Below are positions 27,403 to 35,438 of a DNA stretch of 64,000 bases, one piece after another (the stretch's first letter is position 1; every line of letters begins with the position of its first letter). A program made the translations under genes and the position numbers. The notes beneath the pieces are model-generated. The model was given only the letters and a program-made list of their open reading frames with translations, was not told the origin of the DNA and did no database searches. The stretch spans positions 27,334 to 91,333 of the forward strand of contig NZ_JAGKJJ010000028.1 of the NCBI RefSeq assembly GCF_020329505.1, read 5' to 3'. This stretch comes from Bradyrhizobium semiaridum. GTDB lineage: Bacteria; Pseudomonadota; Alphaproteobacteria; Rhizobiales; Xanthobacteraceae.

Positions 27403-27850
27403 GACTGGACGACACGTTGAAGCCTGAAAAGACTGACGTTTGAAAGATTGTGTCAGCGCAGCCCCCGGCGCCGGCTCAATCCCTAAACATGTTAACAAAT
27501 AGCAATGACGCGAGGCCGGACCGGCCGCCGTCCGGTATCGCGGCAAGGCTCCCGCTGTTGAGTGAACACTTACAATCTTCGTGACGGATCGGCCGGCAGG
27601 CGCGCTGTTCGGCCGCTGGCACGCGCCGCGCGCGCCAACGGCGCCGCTTCCGGAAATACCGGGAAACACCCGGAAGGGCGGCGCTATCTGCGCGAAATGC
27701 CGGCGAATCCAGGCGGTGGCAGGAACAGAGGTCCGTCGACCCTGTTGCAGGGCCATCAAAACCGCTAAAAGCGGGCCGACTGATGAGACCCGCCCGGCCC
27801 CGCCCTGACCCGTCGAGCAGGGCCTCCAAGCAAACCCGGTAGATTCCTCC
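27403..27850. other. 448-base gap between dnaK promoter and 27851 gene, no gene seen
   Basis: Several GC-rich inverted pairs occur here, for example CCGGAAATACCGGG near 27652 and GCGGGCC to ACCCGC at about 27771-27793. Short open frames exist on both strands but none has a ribosome site, a recognisable product or the codon pattern of its neighbours. A small RNA cannot be excluded. Confidence 0.4.
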
Positions 27851-28789
27851 ATGACGCCAATTCGAGTTCTCGCTGCGGTTGCCTTGCTGATTGCTGCGAC
27901 CTGTTCTGCCTTTGCGGCCGACGCGGTGTTTCCGCCCGGCGCCCATGTCGGCATGAAGCCGCTGGTCGGGCTGAACCGCGCCAAGACCTTCATCGGCTTC
28001 GAGACCGAGGACCAGGGCGTGAAGGTGCTGATCGCCGATCTGCCGGCGGACGCCTACAACGAGGTCGTGAACGCCTTCAAGGCCAATCCCGGCGGCACCG
28101 GCGGCATCAAGCCCGAGAGCCTCGAGACGGCGGCCGGCCTTGCCTATTACACCGTGGAGAGCGCGCGCGACGGCACCACCAATGTCCGGCGCTACTCCAT
28201 GATCCTGCCTGGTCCAACCTTCTCCGGCTATGTCGCCGTGCAGGTGCCCGAGAACGCCTCCAGGATCTACACCGATGACGCTATCCGGCAGATGTTCGCC
28301 AGCGCCGTGATCCGCACCGAGGTCCCGGTCGACGAGCAGCTCGGCATGATGCCGTTCAAGGTCACGCAGCTCAGCGATTTCAAGAACGTCCGCATGCTGG
28401 CGCCGGGCGCAGCGCTGCTGGTGGCCGACGGCGACGAGAAGAGCGGCCTCGAAACCAAGCCGTTCATGCTGCTCGGCATCATCGCCTCGGCCCCGGCCAG
28501 CCCCGACGATCGCGGCCGTTTCGCCCAGCAGATCGCCACCACGATCCCCGGCGTGCGCGATGGGCGCATCACGATGTCGGAGCCGATCCGGATCGACGGC
28601 CAGCCCGGCTTCGAGACGCGGATCGACGCCACCAGCGGCAAGGACAATACGCCGGTGACCATCGTGCAGTGGCTCCGGTTCGGCGCGCAAACCTCGATGC
28701 GGATCATCGGCAGCTCGCCGCGCACCGACTGGGACAAAGCCTTTCCGCGCTTCCGTGCGGTGCGCGACGGCATCCAGCCGCGCGGCTGA
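27851..28789 (+). CDS. Secreted hypothetical protein
   Basis: A 312-residue protein I do not recognise. The first 22 residues, MTPIRVLAAVALLIAATCSA then FA, are a clear Sec signal peptide, so the mature protein is periplasmic or outer-membrane associated. The body alternates beta-rich stretches such as VGMKPLVGLNRAKTFIGFET and IDGQPGFETRIDATSG. No Cys pairs, metal motifs or repeats stand out after the signal. It appears to be monocistronic, 97 bases before the nicotinamidase gene. No function is proposed. Confidence 0.8.
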   Translation: MTPIRVLAAVALLIAATCSAFAADAVFPPGAHVGMKPLVGLNRAKTFIGFETEDQGVKVLIADLPADAYNEVVNAFKANPGGTGGIKPESLETAAGLAYYTVESARDGTTNVRRYSMILPGPTFSGYVAVQVPENASRIYTDDAIRQMFASAVIRTEVPVDEQLGMMPFKVTQLSDFKNVRMLAPGAALLVADGDEKSGLETKPFMLLGIIASAPASPDDRGRFAQQIATTIPGVRDGRITMSEPIRIDGQPGFETRIDATSGKDNTPVTIVQWLRFGAQTSMRIIGSSPRTDWDKAFPRFRAVRDGIQPRG

Positions 28790-28885
28790 GCGGCGCTTTC
28801 GCAGGTCCCGCCGAAAATCCCACTTTCGCGGCTCCGCGAACGGAACTAGCCTTCTCGCAGTTTCATGCAAGGCGAGGAGGGCACC

Positions 28886-29596
28886 ATGTTGGATCGACGA
28901 CAGGTGGTTGCAGGTCTCGGTGCGGCGGTGCTGGCAGGCCTGCTTTCGGACGAACTCCTGGCAGCCGCGATCAAGCCCGACGATGCCTCGGCGCTGCTGG
29001 TGATCGACGTCCAGAACTGCTTCCTGCCCGGCGGCAGCCTCGCGGTGAAGGACGGTGAGCAGGTGGTGCCGGTCATCAACCGGATCGCCAAGAGCTTCGC
29101 CAATGTGGTGATGACGCAGGACTGGCACACCCCCGGCCACGTCTCCTTCGCCTCGGTCCATGCCGGCAAGAAGCCGTTCGAGACCATCGACCTCGCCTAT
29201 GGCAAGCAGGTGCTCTGGCCCGACCACTGTGTGCAGGGCACCGAGGGCGCGGCGCTGTCGAAGGATCTCGCGATCCCGCAGGCCGAGCTGATCATCCGCA
29301 AGGGGTTTCACAACAACGTCGACAGCTATTCCGCCTTCACCGAGGCCGACGGCAAGACCACCACGGGCCTTGCCGCCTATCTCAAGGCGCGCAAGGTCAA
29401 GCGCGTGTTCGTCGCCGGACTCGCGACCGACTTCTGCGTGGCCTGGACCGCGCTCGACGCCCGCAAGGCCGGCTTCGAGACCTATGTGGTGGAGGACGCC
29501 TGCCGCGGCATCGACACCCAGGGCTCGCTCGCCAAGGCCTGGGCCGACATGGCCAAGGCCGGCGTCAAGCGCATCCAGTCGTCGGACATCGGCTAA
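28886..29596 (+). CDS. pncA: Nicotinamidase (isochorismatase fold) with N-terminal export signal
   Basis: A 236-residue cysteine hydrolase that deamidates nicotinamide to nicotinate in NAD salvage. The catalytic triad is visible as Asp41 (LLVIDVQNCFLPGG), Lys139 (IRKGFHNNVDSYSAF) and Cys184 (AGLATDFCVAWTA). The metal ligands are Asp79, His81 and His85 in TQDWHTPGH. Unusually, residues 1-28 (MLDRRQVVAGLGAAVLAG and onward) look like a Tat or Sec signal, so the enzyme may act in the periplasm. ATG 28886 is preceded by AGGAGGGC. The ~235-residue length without signal would be normal for PncA. Confidence 0.92.
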   Translation: MLDRRQVVAGLGAAVLAGLLSDELLAAAIKPDDASALLVIDVQNCFLPGGSLAVKDGEQVVPVINRIAKSFANVVMTQDWHTPGHVSFASVHAGKKPFETIDLAYGKQVLWPDHCVQGTEGAALSKDLAIPQAELIIRKGFHNNVDSYSAFTEADGKTTTGLAAYLKARKVKRVFVAGLATDFCVAWTALDARKAGFETYVVEDACRGIDTQGSLAKAWADMAKAGVKRIQSSDIG

Positions 29597-29619
29597 CCGA
29601 CGCGCCCGGCGAGTTTCGC

Positions 29620-30426
29620 ATGTCCGAAGCCGCGGCTCCCATGATCTTCGACTTCGTGCAGCGCGCGCCGTCGCCGCGGATGGCGGGGCTGATCGTCGGG
29701 ATGACGGGCTATCGCGAGACGGCGAGCGGCCGCTTCGCGCAGCGTCAGACCGCGCCGCTGATTGTTCCGCTGATCATCAGCTTCGGCACGCCGTTCAGAA
29801 TCGCGCTCGGGCGCGAGCCGGATGCCTCCGACCTGCAGCACAGTTTCGCCGCCGGCCTGTTCGCAGGACCGGTCTACATCGAGTCCGACGGACAGGCCGC
29901 ATGCGTGCAGGTCGATTTCACGCCGCTCGGCGCCTACAGCTTCTTCGGCGGCGCCGTCAGTGAGCTCGCCGGGCGCATGGTCGAAATCGACGACGTGCTC
30001 GGCCATGACGGCCACCGGCTGCGCGAACGACTCGGTGCCGCGACCTCCTGGCAGCACCGCTTCGATCTGATCGAGGCGTTCATCTTCGGTCGGCTCGGCC
30101 GCGCGGCGTCGCCGGAGATCGTGTTCGCCTACCGCAAGCTGGCGCGCTCCGCCGGCGCCGCGCGGATCACGGCGCTGGCCGGAGAGATCGGCTGGAGCCG
30201 CAAGCATCTCGTCGAGCGGTTTCGATCCGAGCTTGGCCTCGCGCCGAAATCGCTGGCGCGCATGATACGCTTTCACCGGGCGAGCCGGCTGGCGCAAAGC
30301 GGCGCGTTGCGCGGCTGGGCAGCAATCGCGGCCGAAAGCGGCTACGCCGATCAGGCCCATCTGGCCCGCGAATTCGTCGAGTTCGCCGGGGAACCGCCGA
30401 CCGCCTGGGCGCGCCGCCTGGCCTGA
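29620..30426 (+). CDS. AraC family transcriptional regulator
   Basis: A 268-residue regulator. The C-terminal DNA-binding domain has two helix-turn-helix units: ITALAGEIGWSRKHLVERF (residues ~185-205) and WAAIAAESGYADQAHLAREF (residues ~230-250). The N-terminal ~150 residues are a ligand-sensing region of the type in regulators annotated next to glyoxalase-fold genes. It follows the nicotinamidase gene by 23 bases and precedes a VOC-family gene, so it may control one of them. The effector is unknown. Confidence 0.87.
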   Translation: MSEAAAPMIFDFVQRAPSPRMAGLIVGMTGYRETASGRFAQRQTAPLIVPLIISFGTPFRIALGREPDASDLQHSFAAGLFAGPVYIESDGQAACVQVDFTPLGAYSFFGGAVSELAGRMVEIDDVLGHDGHRLRERLGAATSWQHRFDLIEAFIFGRLGRAASPEIVFAYRKLARSAGAARITALAGEIGWSRKHLVERFRSELGLAPKSLARMIRFHRASRLAQSGALRGWAAIAAESGYADQAHLAREFVEFAGEPPTAWARRLA

Positions 30427-30541
30427 CCGACGGCCGGCTGGTTCGATTCGAGGAGCGGTAACAAACCTTCAAGCCGGCGCCGCGTTGCCTCGCGCATAAT
30501 GCCGCGATCCATCAGGCGGTCAGCGAAGGAGGCCCTGTGAC

Positions 30542-30964
30542 ATGACCCAAAATATCGAAGCGCCGCGCATCTACCCGACCCTGCGCTGCAACGACGCCGA
30601 GGCGATGATCGACTGGTTCAAGAAGGTGTTCGGATTCACCGAGCGCGTGGTCTACCGCGACGGCGGCGTGATCCACCACGCCGAGCTCGCCTTCGGTTCC
30701 TCGCTGCTGATGCTCGGCCAGGCGCGCGACGACGCCTATGGCAAGCTGGTCGGCGACAGCGGCGGCCGCCGCACCGATTCCATCTATGTTGCGATCGACG
30801 ATCCCGATGCCTTGCACGCGAAGGCCAAGGCGGCGGGGGCGAAGATCGAGATGGAACTGCACAACACCGACTACGGCAGCCGCGATTTCGCCTGCCGCGA
30901 TCCGGACGGCAATCTCTGGAGCTTCGGCACCTATTGGCCGAAGGTGCATGAGAAGCCGCTGTGA
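30542..30964 (+). CDS. VOC/glyoxalase-fold family protein
   Basis: A 140-residue protein with two beta-alpha-beta-beta-beta modules of the vicinal oxygen chelate superfamily, PhnB-like subgroup. RIYPTLRCNDAEAMIDWFKK begins module one, HHAELAFGSSLLML carries the likely first metal ligands, and FACRDPDGNLWSFGTYWP ends module two. Members include bleomycin-type resistance proteins, dioxygenases and isomerases; the reaction is unknown here. It lies 115 bases behind the AraC gene, a frequent pairing, and is convergent with grpE (10 bases between ends). Confidence 0.85.
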   Translation: MTQNIEAPRIYPTLRCNDAEAMIDWFKKVFGFTERVVYRDGGVIHHAELAFGSSLLMLGQARDDAYGKLVGDSGGRRTDSIYVAIDDPDALHAKAKAAGAKIEMELHNTDYGSRDFACRDPDGNLWSFGTYWPKVHEKPL

Positions 30965-30974
30965 CGGCGCGCGA

Positions 30975-31580
30975 TCAGGCCGTGAAGTCGGTAGCTGGGG
31001 CGGCCTTGGCGCCGCCCTTGGAAACGCCGACCAGCGCTGGGCGCAGCACGCGCTCGCCGATCATGTAGCCGGCCTGCACGACCTGCACCACGGTGCCCGA
31101 CGGCACCGACGGATCGGGCACCTCGAACATCGCCTGCTGGAAGTTCGGATCGAACTTCTCGCCGATCGGATCGAATTTCTTGACGCCGTTCTTCTCCAGC
31201 GTGTTGAGCAGCGAGCGCTCGGTCAGCTCGACGCCCTCGATCAGCGCCTTCAGCCCGGGATCGGCAGCTTCCCTGGTCTCGACCGGGACTGCATCGAGCG
31301 CGCGCTGCAGATTGTCGGCGATATCGAGCACGTCGCGGGCGAAGCCGGTGATGCCGTAGGTCTTGGCGTCGGCGACTTCGCGGCGGGTGCGCTGACGGAG
31401 GTTTTCCATCTCGGCCAGCGTGCGCAGCATCTTGTCGCGCGCCTCGCCCAATTCCTTGCTCAGCGCCTCGGCCGAACCCGCCTCGGGATCGTCGGGCATG
31501 ATGTAGGGCTTGGAGACCACCGGCTCGCCGGTCTGCGCCGAATTCTCGGTGTTGTCGTTGGCCCGGTTCGGATCGGTCAT
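30975..31580 (-). CDS. grpE: Nucleotide exchange factor GrpE
   Basis: A 201-residue DnaK co-factor that releases ADP. A disordered acidic start (MTDPNRANDNTENSAQTGEP) is followed by a long dimerising helix containing ARDKMLRTLAEMENLRQRTR (residues ~55-75). The C-terminal beta-domain has FDPNFQQAMFEVPDPS and the signature VVQVVQAGYMIGERVLRPAL. ATG 31580 is preferred to the frame start at 31613. It lies 164 bases behind hrcA on the same strand and likely belongs to the heat-shock set with dnaKJ. Confidence 0.96.
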   Translation of the reverse strand: MTDPNRANDNTENSAQTGEPVVSKPYIMPDDPEAGSAEALSKELGEARDKMLRTLAEMENLRQRTRREVADAKTYGITGFARDVLDIADNLQRALDAVPVETREAADPGLKALIEGVELTERSLLNTLEKNGVKKFDPIGEKFDPNFQQAMFEVPDPSVPSGTVVQVVQAGYMIGERVLRPALVGVSKGGAKAAPATDFTA

Positions 31581-31744
31581 GGCTTGCCTTCTCGAAAACT
31601 CGCGTCGGTTCAAATCTTGGGGATTGCTGGCCGGGATATCGTGCTTTGGGCGGCGAAAATCAAGCGTTACCTGGCCTTTCCGGGCGGGGCGGCGCGCGGT
31701 TCAGATGACGGAAATGCGTCAAATGAAGCCGAATTCCGCCCTCG

Positions 31745-32836
31745 TCAGCCGCCCAATATCCGGCTTACGATGCGCGCGGCGTAGTCGACGGTCGGAATCA
31801 CCCTGGCGTAGTTCAGCCGCGTCGGCCCGATCACGCCGAGCACGCCGACGATCCGGCCCTGGGCATCGCTATAGGGCGCGACGATGGTCGAGGAACCCGA
31901 TAGCGAGAACAGCTTGTTCTCCGAGCCGATGAAGATCCGGACGCCCTCGCCCTGTTCGGCGCGGCCGAGCAGGTCGATCACGCCGCGCTTGGTCTCGAGA
32001 TCGTCGAACAGCGACTTGATGCGTTCGAGATCGTCGAGCGCGTGCAGATCCTCCAGCAGGTTGGCGTGGCCGCGCACGATCAGCTGCCGGGCCTCGCTCT
32101 CGCCGCCGGACCAGCTGGCGATACCCGCCGAGATCACCTTTTGGGTGAGCTGATCGAGCTCGGCGCGGCTCTGCGTCAGCGCCGTCTCGAGCTCGAGGCG
32201 CGCTTCGGCCAGCGTCCGGCCGCGGATTCGCGCATTGAGGAAGTTGGTCGCCTCGATCAGTGCCGAGGAGGGAACTCCCGGCGGCAGCGTGAGCACCCGG
32301 TTCTCGACCTGGCCGTCTTCGCCGACCAGCACGACCAGCGCCCGCTCCGGCTCCAGCCGCACGAATTCGATGTGCTTCAGCCGCGCGTTCGACTTCGGCG
32401 TCAGCACCACCGCGGCGGCGCGGGTCAGACCCGACAGCTTCGTCAGCGCCTCGCCAAGCGCCGCCTCGACGGTCTGGGCGCGGCCGACTGCGGCGAGCTG
32501 GGTCTGGATCGATTGCCGCTCTGCCTCGGTGAGATCGCCCATCTGCATCAGCGCGTCGACGAAGAAGCGCAGGCCGAGCTCGGTCGGCAGCCGGCCCGCC
32601 GAAGTGTGCGGCGCGTAGATCAGCCCGAGCTGCTCGAGATCCGACATCACATTGCGGACCGAGGCGGGCGACAGCGGTAACGCGATCAGGCGCGAGATGT
32701 TGCGCGAGCCGACCGGCTCGCCGGTCGCAAGGTAGCTTTCGACGATTTGACGAAAAATGTCGCGCGAGCGCTCATTGAGCTGGGCTAGCCCCGCATAGGG
32801 CGTGATCAGGTTGATCGGATCGTGCTGAGCCAACAC
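31745..32836 (-). CDS. hrcA: Heat-inducible transcription repressor HrcA
   Basis: A 363-residue repressor that binds CIRCE operators upstream of groESL-type operons. The N-terminal winged helix is LNERSRDIFRQIVESYLATG with GEPVGSRNISRL and PASVRNVMSDLEQLGLI (residues ~20-75). The GAF-like effector domain follows, and IFIGSENKLFSLSGSSTIVA is a family signature near the end. The start is GTG 32836, supported by AAGGAG 6 bases upstream. No CIRCE (TTAGCACTC-N9-GAGTGCTAA) is visible in this window, so its targets lie elsewhere. It is divergent from rph. Confidence 0.96.
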   Translation of the reverse strand: MLAQHDPINLITPYAGLAQLNERSRDIFRQIVESYLATGEPVGSRNISRLIALPLSPASVRNVMSDLEQLGLIYAPHTSAGRLPTELGLRFFVDALMQMGDLTEAERQSIQTQLAAVGRAQTVEAALGEALTKLSGLTRAAAVVLTPKSNARLKHIEFVRLEPERALVVLVGEDGQVENRVLTLPPGVPSSALIEATNFLNARIRGRTLAEARLELETALTQSRAELDQLTQKVISAGIASWSGGESEARQLIVRGHANLLEDLHALDDLERIKSLFDDLETKRGVIDLLGRAEQGEGVRIFIGSENKLFSLSGSSTIVAPYSDAQGRIVGVLGVIGPTRLNYARVIPTVDYAARIVSRILGG

Positions 32837-32993
32837 TCCACTCCTTGGTATCGCGCCCTAATTTGTCGCTCCGGCGGGCCGGTGACAAGCGCGCATTCCC
32901 GCGGATGACCGAGGGGCCGAAAACCCTTGCCGCTGCCCGTTCGCCCTCCTACAAGCACGGCCAGCCATCTCGCTGATTTTTGGAGGATTCCCC

Positions 32994-33707
32994 ATGCGGC
33001 CAAGCCGCCGTGCACCCGATGAACTGCGTCCCGTCACACTGGAACGCGGTGTCGTCAAATATGCCGAGGGTTCCTGCATGGTGAAATTCGGCGACACCCA
33101 TGTGCTGGTCACCGCGACGCTCGAAGAACGGCTGCCGCCGTGGCTCAAGGGCCAGGGCCGCGGCTGGGTCACCGCCGAATACGGCATGCTGCCACGCGCC
33201 ACCCTGGAACGGACCCGCCGCGAGGCCTCGGCCGGCAAGCAGGGCGGCCGCACGGTCGAGATCCAGCGCCTGATCGGCCGCTCGCTGCGCGCCGCGGTCG
33301 ATCTGGAGGCACTCGGCGAGCGCCAGATCACCATCGATTGCGACGTGATCCAGGCCGATGGCGGCACCCGGACCGCCTCGATCACCGGAGCCTGGGTCGC
33401 GCTGGCCGATTGCATCAACTGGATGAAGACCCGCAACATGCTCAAGGCCAACGTGTTGCGCGACAACGTGGCGGCGATCTCCTGCGGCATCTACCAGGGC
33501 ACGCCGGTGCTCGATCTCGACTATGCCGAGGATTCCGAGGCCGACACCGACGCCAATTTCGTGATGACCGGCGACGGCCGCATCATCGAGGTGCAGGGTA
33601 CCGCCGAGAAGACGCCGTTCACGCAGGACCAATTTTTGGCGTTGATGGCGCTGGCGCGCAAAGGTGTCGCGCGTCTGGTCGACTTGCAAAAGATCGCGGT
33701 GGCGTAG
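32994..33707 (+). CDS. rph: Ribonuclease PH
   Basis: A 237-residue phosphorolytic 3' exonuclease that trims tRNA precursors. MRPSRRAPDELRPVTLERGV is the canonical N-terminus. YAEGSCMVKFGDTHVLVTAT and GWVTAEYGMLPRATLERTRR hold phosphate- and RNA-binding residues, and IQRLIGRSLRAAVDLEALGE is a family signature. LDLDYAEDSEADTDANFVMT carries the acidic metal site. ATG 32994 follows TGGAGGATTCCCC. It is followed 11 bases later by the damaged rdgB gene and then hemW, the usual rph-rdgB-hemW order. Confidence 0.97.
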   Translation: MRPSRRAPDELRPVTLERGVVKYAEGSCMVKFGDTHVLVTATLEERLPPWLKGQGRGWVTAEYGMLPRATLERTRREASAGKQGGRTVEIQRLIGRSLRAAVDLEALGERQITIDCDVIQADGGTRTASITGAWVALADCINWMKTRNMLKANVLRDNVAAISCGIYQGTPVLDLDYAEDSEADTDANFVMTGDGRIIEVQGTAEKTPFTQDQFLALMALARKGVARLVDLQKIAVA

Positions 33708-33718
33708 ACAGATTGGTC

Positions 33719-34157
33719 ATGCATCGCCGAATCACCGGAAGGCTGATCATCGCCACCCATAATCCCGGCAAGCTCGCCGAGATGCGGGAACTGCTGGCGC
33801 CGCACGGCATCGAGGCGGTGTCGGCCGGCGAGCTCGACCTTCCGGAGCCCGAGGAGACCGGCGAGACCTTTCGCGCCAATGCCGCGATCAAGGCGATCGC
33901 CGCCGCCAAGGCCGCGGGATTGCCGGCCTTTGCCGACGATTCCGGCCTCGTGGTCGATGCGCTCGACGGCGCGCCCGGCATCTATTCGGCGCGCTGGGCC
34001 GGCGAGAACAAAGACTTCATGGCCGCGATGACGCGGATCGAGCGCCTGCTGCAGGAGCGCGGCGGAGAAGCACGGCCTGCCGCCGCTCGGGCTTGGCCTG
34101 TCGCATCGCGCCCGCGCCTTCGTGAAGCTCGCGGAGATTTGTCTTGAGCCGCGCTGA
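33719..34157 (+). pseudogene. rdgB: XTP/dITP diphosphatase with internal out-of-frame deletion
   Basis: RdgB normally hydrolyses non-canonical purine nucleotides (XTP, dITP) and is about 200-210 residues. Here the first ~116 codons are normal: LIIATHNPGKLAEMRELL, then AFADDSGLVVDALDGAPGIY. After LLQERGG (about 34064) the frame runs into nonsense and stops at 34145-34147, 142 residues in all. The expected C-terminal end is still present one frame over: codons from 34065 read EKHGLPPLGLGLSHRARAFV then KLAEICLEPR and TGA at 34155-34157. So about 60-65 codons, including the GFGYDP active-site segment, have been lost with a shift of frame. The product is expected to be inactive. A base-calling or assembly error is the alternative explanation. 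Confidence 0.85.
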
Positions 34158-35340
34158 ACGCCCCTTCCCTAACCGCCCCCCGCAAGCGGGGGAGGGAAGA
34201 CTTGCGTTCGGCGTCTACGTGCACTGGCCGTTCTGCCTGTCGAAATGCCCGTATTGCGATTTCAACAGCCATGTGCGGCATGCGCCGATCGACGAGCCGC
34301 GTTTCGTGCGCGCCTTCGCGCGCGAGATCGAAACCACCGCGGCGCGCGTGCCGGGGCGCGAGGTCTCCTCGATCTTCCTCGGCGGCGGCACGCCCTCGCT
34401 GATGCAGCCGCAGACCGTCGGCGCGGTGCTCGATGCGATCGGCAAGCACTGGTCGGTCGCGCCTGACGTCGAGGTCACGCTCGAGGCCAATCCGACCAGC
34501 GTCGAGGCGACGCGGTTTCGCGGCTATCGCAGCGCCGGCGTCAACCGCGTCTCGCTCGGCGTGCAGGCGCTGGACGACGCCTCGCTGAAGGCGCTCGGAC
34601 GCCTGCACACCGCGCGCGAGGCGATGGATGCGGTAGCGATCGCCCGCAGCGCGTTCGACCGCTACTCGTTCGACCTGATCTACGCCCGCCCCGACCAGAC
34701 GCCGCAGATGTGGGCCGCCGAGTTGAAGCGGGCGATCTCGGAAGCCGCCGAGCATCTGTCGCTCTATCAGCTCACGATCGAGGAAGGTACCCCGTTCTTC
34801 GGACTGCACGCCGCCGGCAAATTGCAGACGCCCGATGAAGCGGCCGCACGTGCGCTCTACGACGTGACGCAGGAAGTCTGCGCCCGCGAGGGCCTGCCGG
34901 CCTACGAGATTTCCAACCACGCCCGCGCCGGCGCCGAGTGCCGGCACAATCTCGTCTACTGGCGCGGCCAGGAATATGCCGGCATCGGTCCGGGCGCGCA
35001 TGGCCGGCTCGACATCGACGGCGTCAGGCACGCCACCGCCACCGAGCGGCGTCCCGAGGCGTGGCTGCTCAACGTCGAGGAGCGTGGCCACGGCGTCGTC
35101 ACCGATGACAACCTCAACAGCGAGGAGCGCGCCGACGAATTCCTGCTGATGGGACTGCGGCTCGCCGAGGGCATCGATCCCCGCCGCTATGCCGAGCTCG
35201 CCGGACGCAAGCTCGATCCGCACCGCGTCGCCGCGCTGCGCGAGGAAGGCGCCATCGCGGTCGATGCCGACGGACGGCTGCGCGTGACCAAGTCGGGCTT
35301 TCCGGTGCTCGACGCCGTGGTGGCCGACCTCGCCGCGTAA
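34144..35340 (+). CDS. hemW: HemW-like radical SAM heme chaperone
   Basis: A 398-residue radical SAM protein related to coproporphyrinogen dehydrogenase but of the HemW type. The cluster motif is CLSKCPYC (Cys31, Cys35, Cys38) after GVYVHWPF. LGGGTPSL binds SAM, and YQLTIEEGTPFF and AYEISNHA are family motifs; the C-terminal HemN domain is complete. The start is TTG 34144, overlapping the original rdgB end by 14 bases. Residues ~7-20 (PFPNRPPQAGEGRL) are encoded by a perfect GC-rich palindrome of intergenic-repeat type, so this stretch is probably an insertion. No in-frame start codon exists between it and the GVYVHWPF motif. Confidence 0.92.
   Translation: MSRAERPFPNRPPQAGEGRLAFGVYVHWPFCLSKCPYCDFNSHVRHAPIDEPRFVRAFAREIETTAARVPGREVSSIFLGGGTPSLMQPQTVGAVLDAIGKHWSVAPDVEVTLEANPTSVEATRFRGYRSAGVNRVSLGVQALDDASLKALGRLHTAREAMDAVAIARSAFDRYSFDLIYARPDQTPQMWAAELKRAISEAAEHLSLYQLTIEEGTPFFGLHAAGKLQTPDEAAARALYDVTQEVCAREGLPAYEISNHARAGAECRHNLVYWRGQEYAGIGPGAHGRLDIDGVRHATATERRPEAWLLNVEERGHGVVTDDNLNSEERADEFLLMGLRLAEGIDPRRYAELAGRKLDPHRVAALREEGAIAVDADGRLRVTKSGFPVLDAVVADLAA
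34164..34199. repeat. Palindromic repeat embedded in the hemW 5' coding region
   Basis: Outer arms CTTCCCT (34164-34170) and AGGGAAG (34193-34199) enclose inner arms CCCCCGC (34177-34183) and GCGGGGG (34186-34192) around an AA loop. It encodes residues ~7-19 of the hemW product. The composition resembles the CTCGCCCCGC-type intergenic repeat at 8892-9045, so it is probably a repeat fragment inserted in frame. Confidence 0.75.
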
Positions 35341-35438
35341 AGCGATTGGTAAGCCAACCGGCAGGGATTTCGCTGCCTGCTCGCCTTTTATGGTATCGGT
35401 TCCCGTTCGCTCGCGCCCGCCTGCCCCGAGTCCCGATC

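Noticed and set aside
27562..27808. Overlapping 60-75 codon frames in the gap upstream of the 27851 gene
   Set aside because: No ribosome site, Arg/Pro/Ala-rich random composition, several frames open together.
27476..29311. A 611-codon minus-strand frame across the 27851 gene and nicotinamidase
   Set aside because: It spans two convincingly coding plus-strand genes and an intergenic gap and shows no domain.
31581..31744. CTTGATTTTCGCC and a following CGATAT before grpE as an RpoH promoter
   Set aside because: Spacing (19) and -10 sequence do not match the pattern that fits dnaK.
32837..32993. CIRCE operator in the hrcA-rph divergent region
   Set aside because: No TTAGCACTC or GAGTGCTAA half-site is present.
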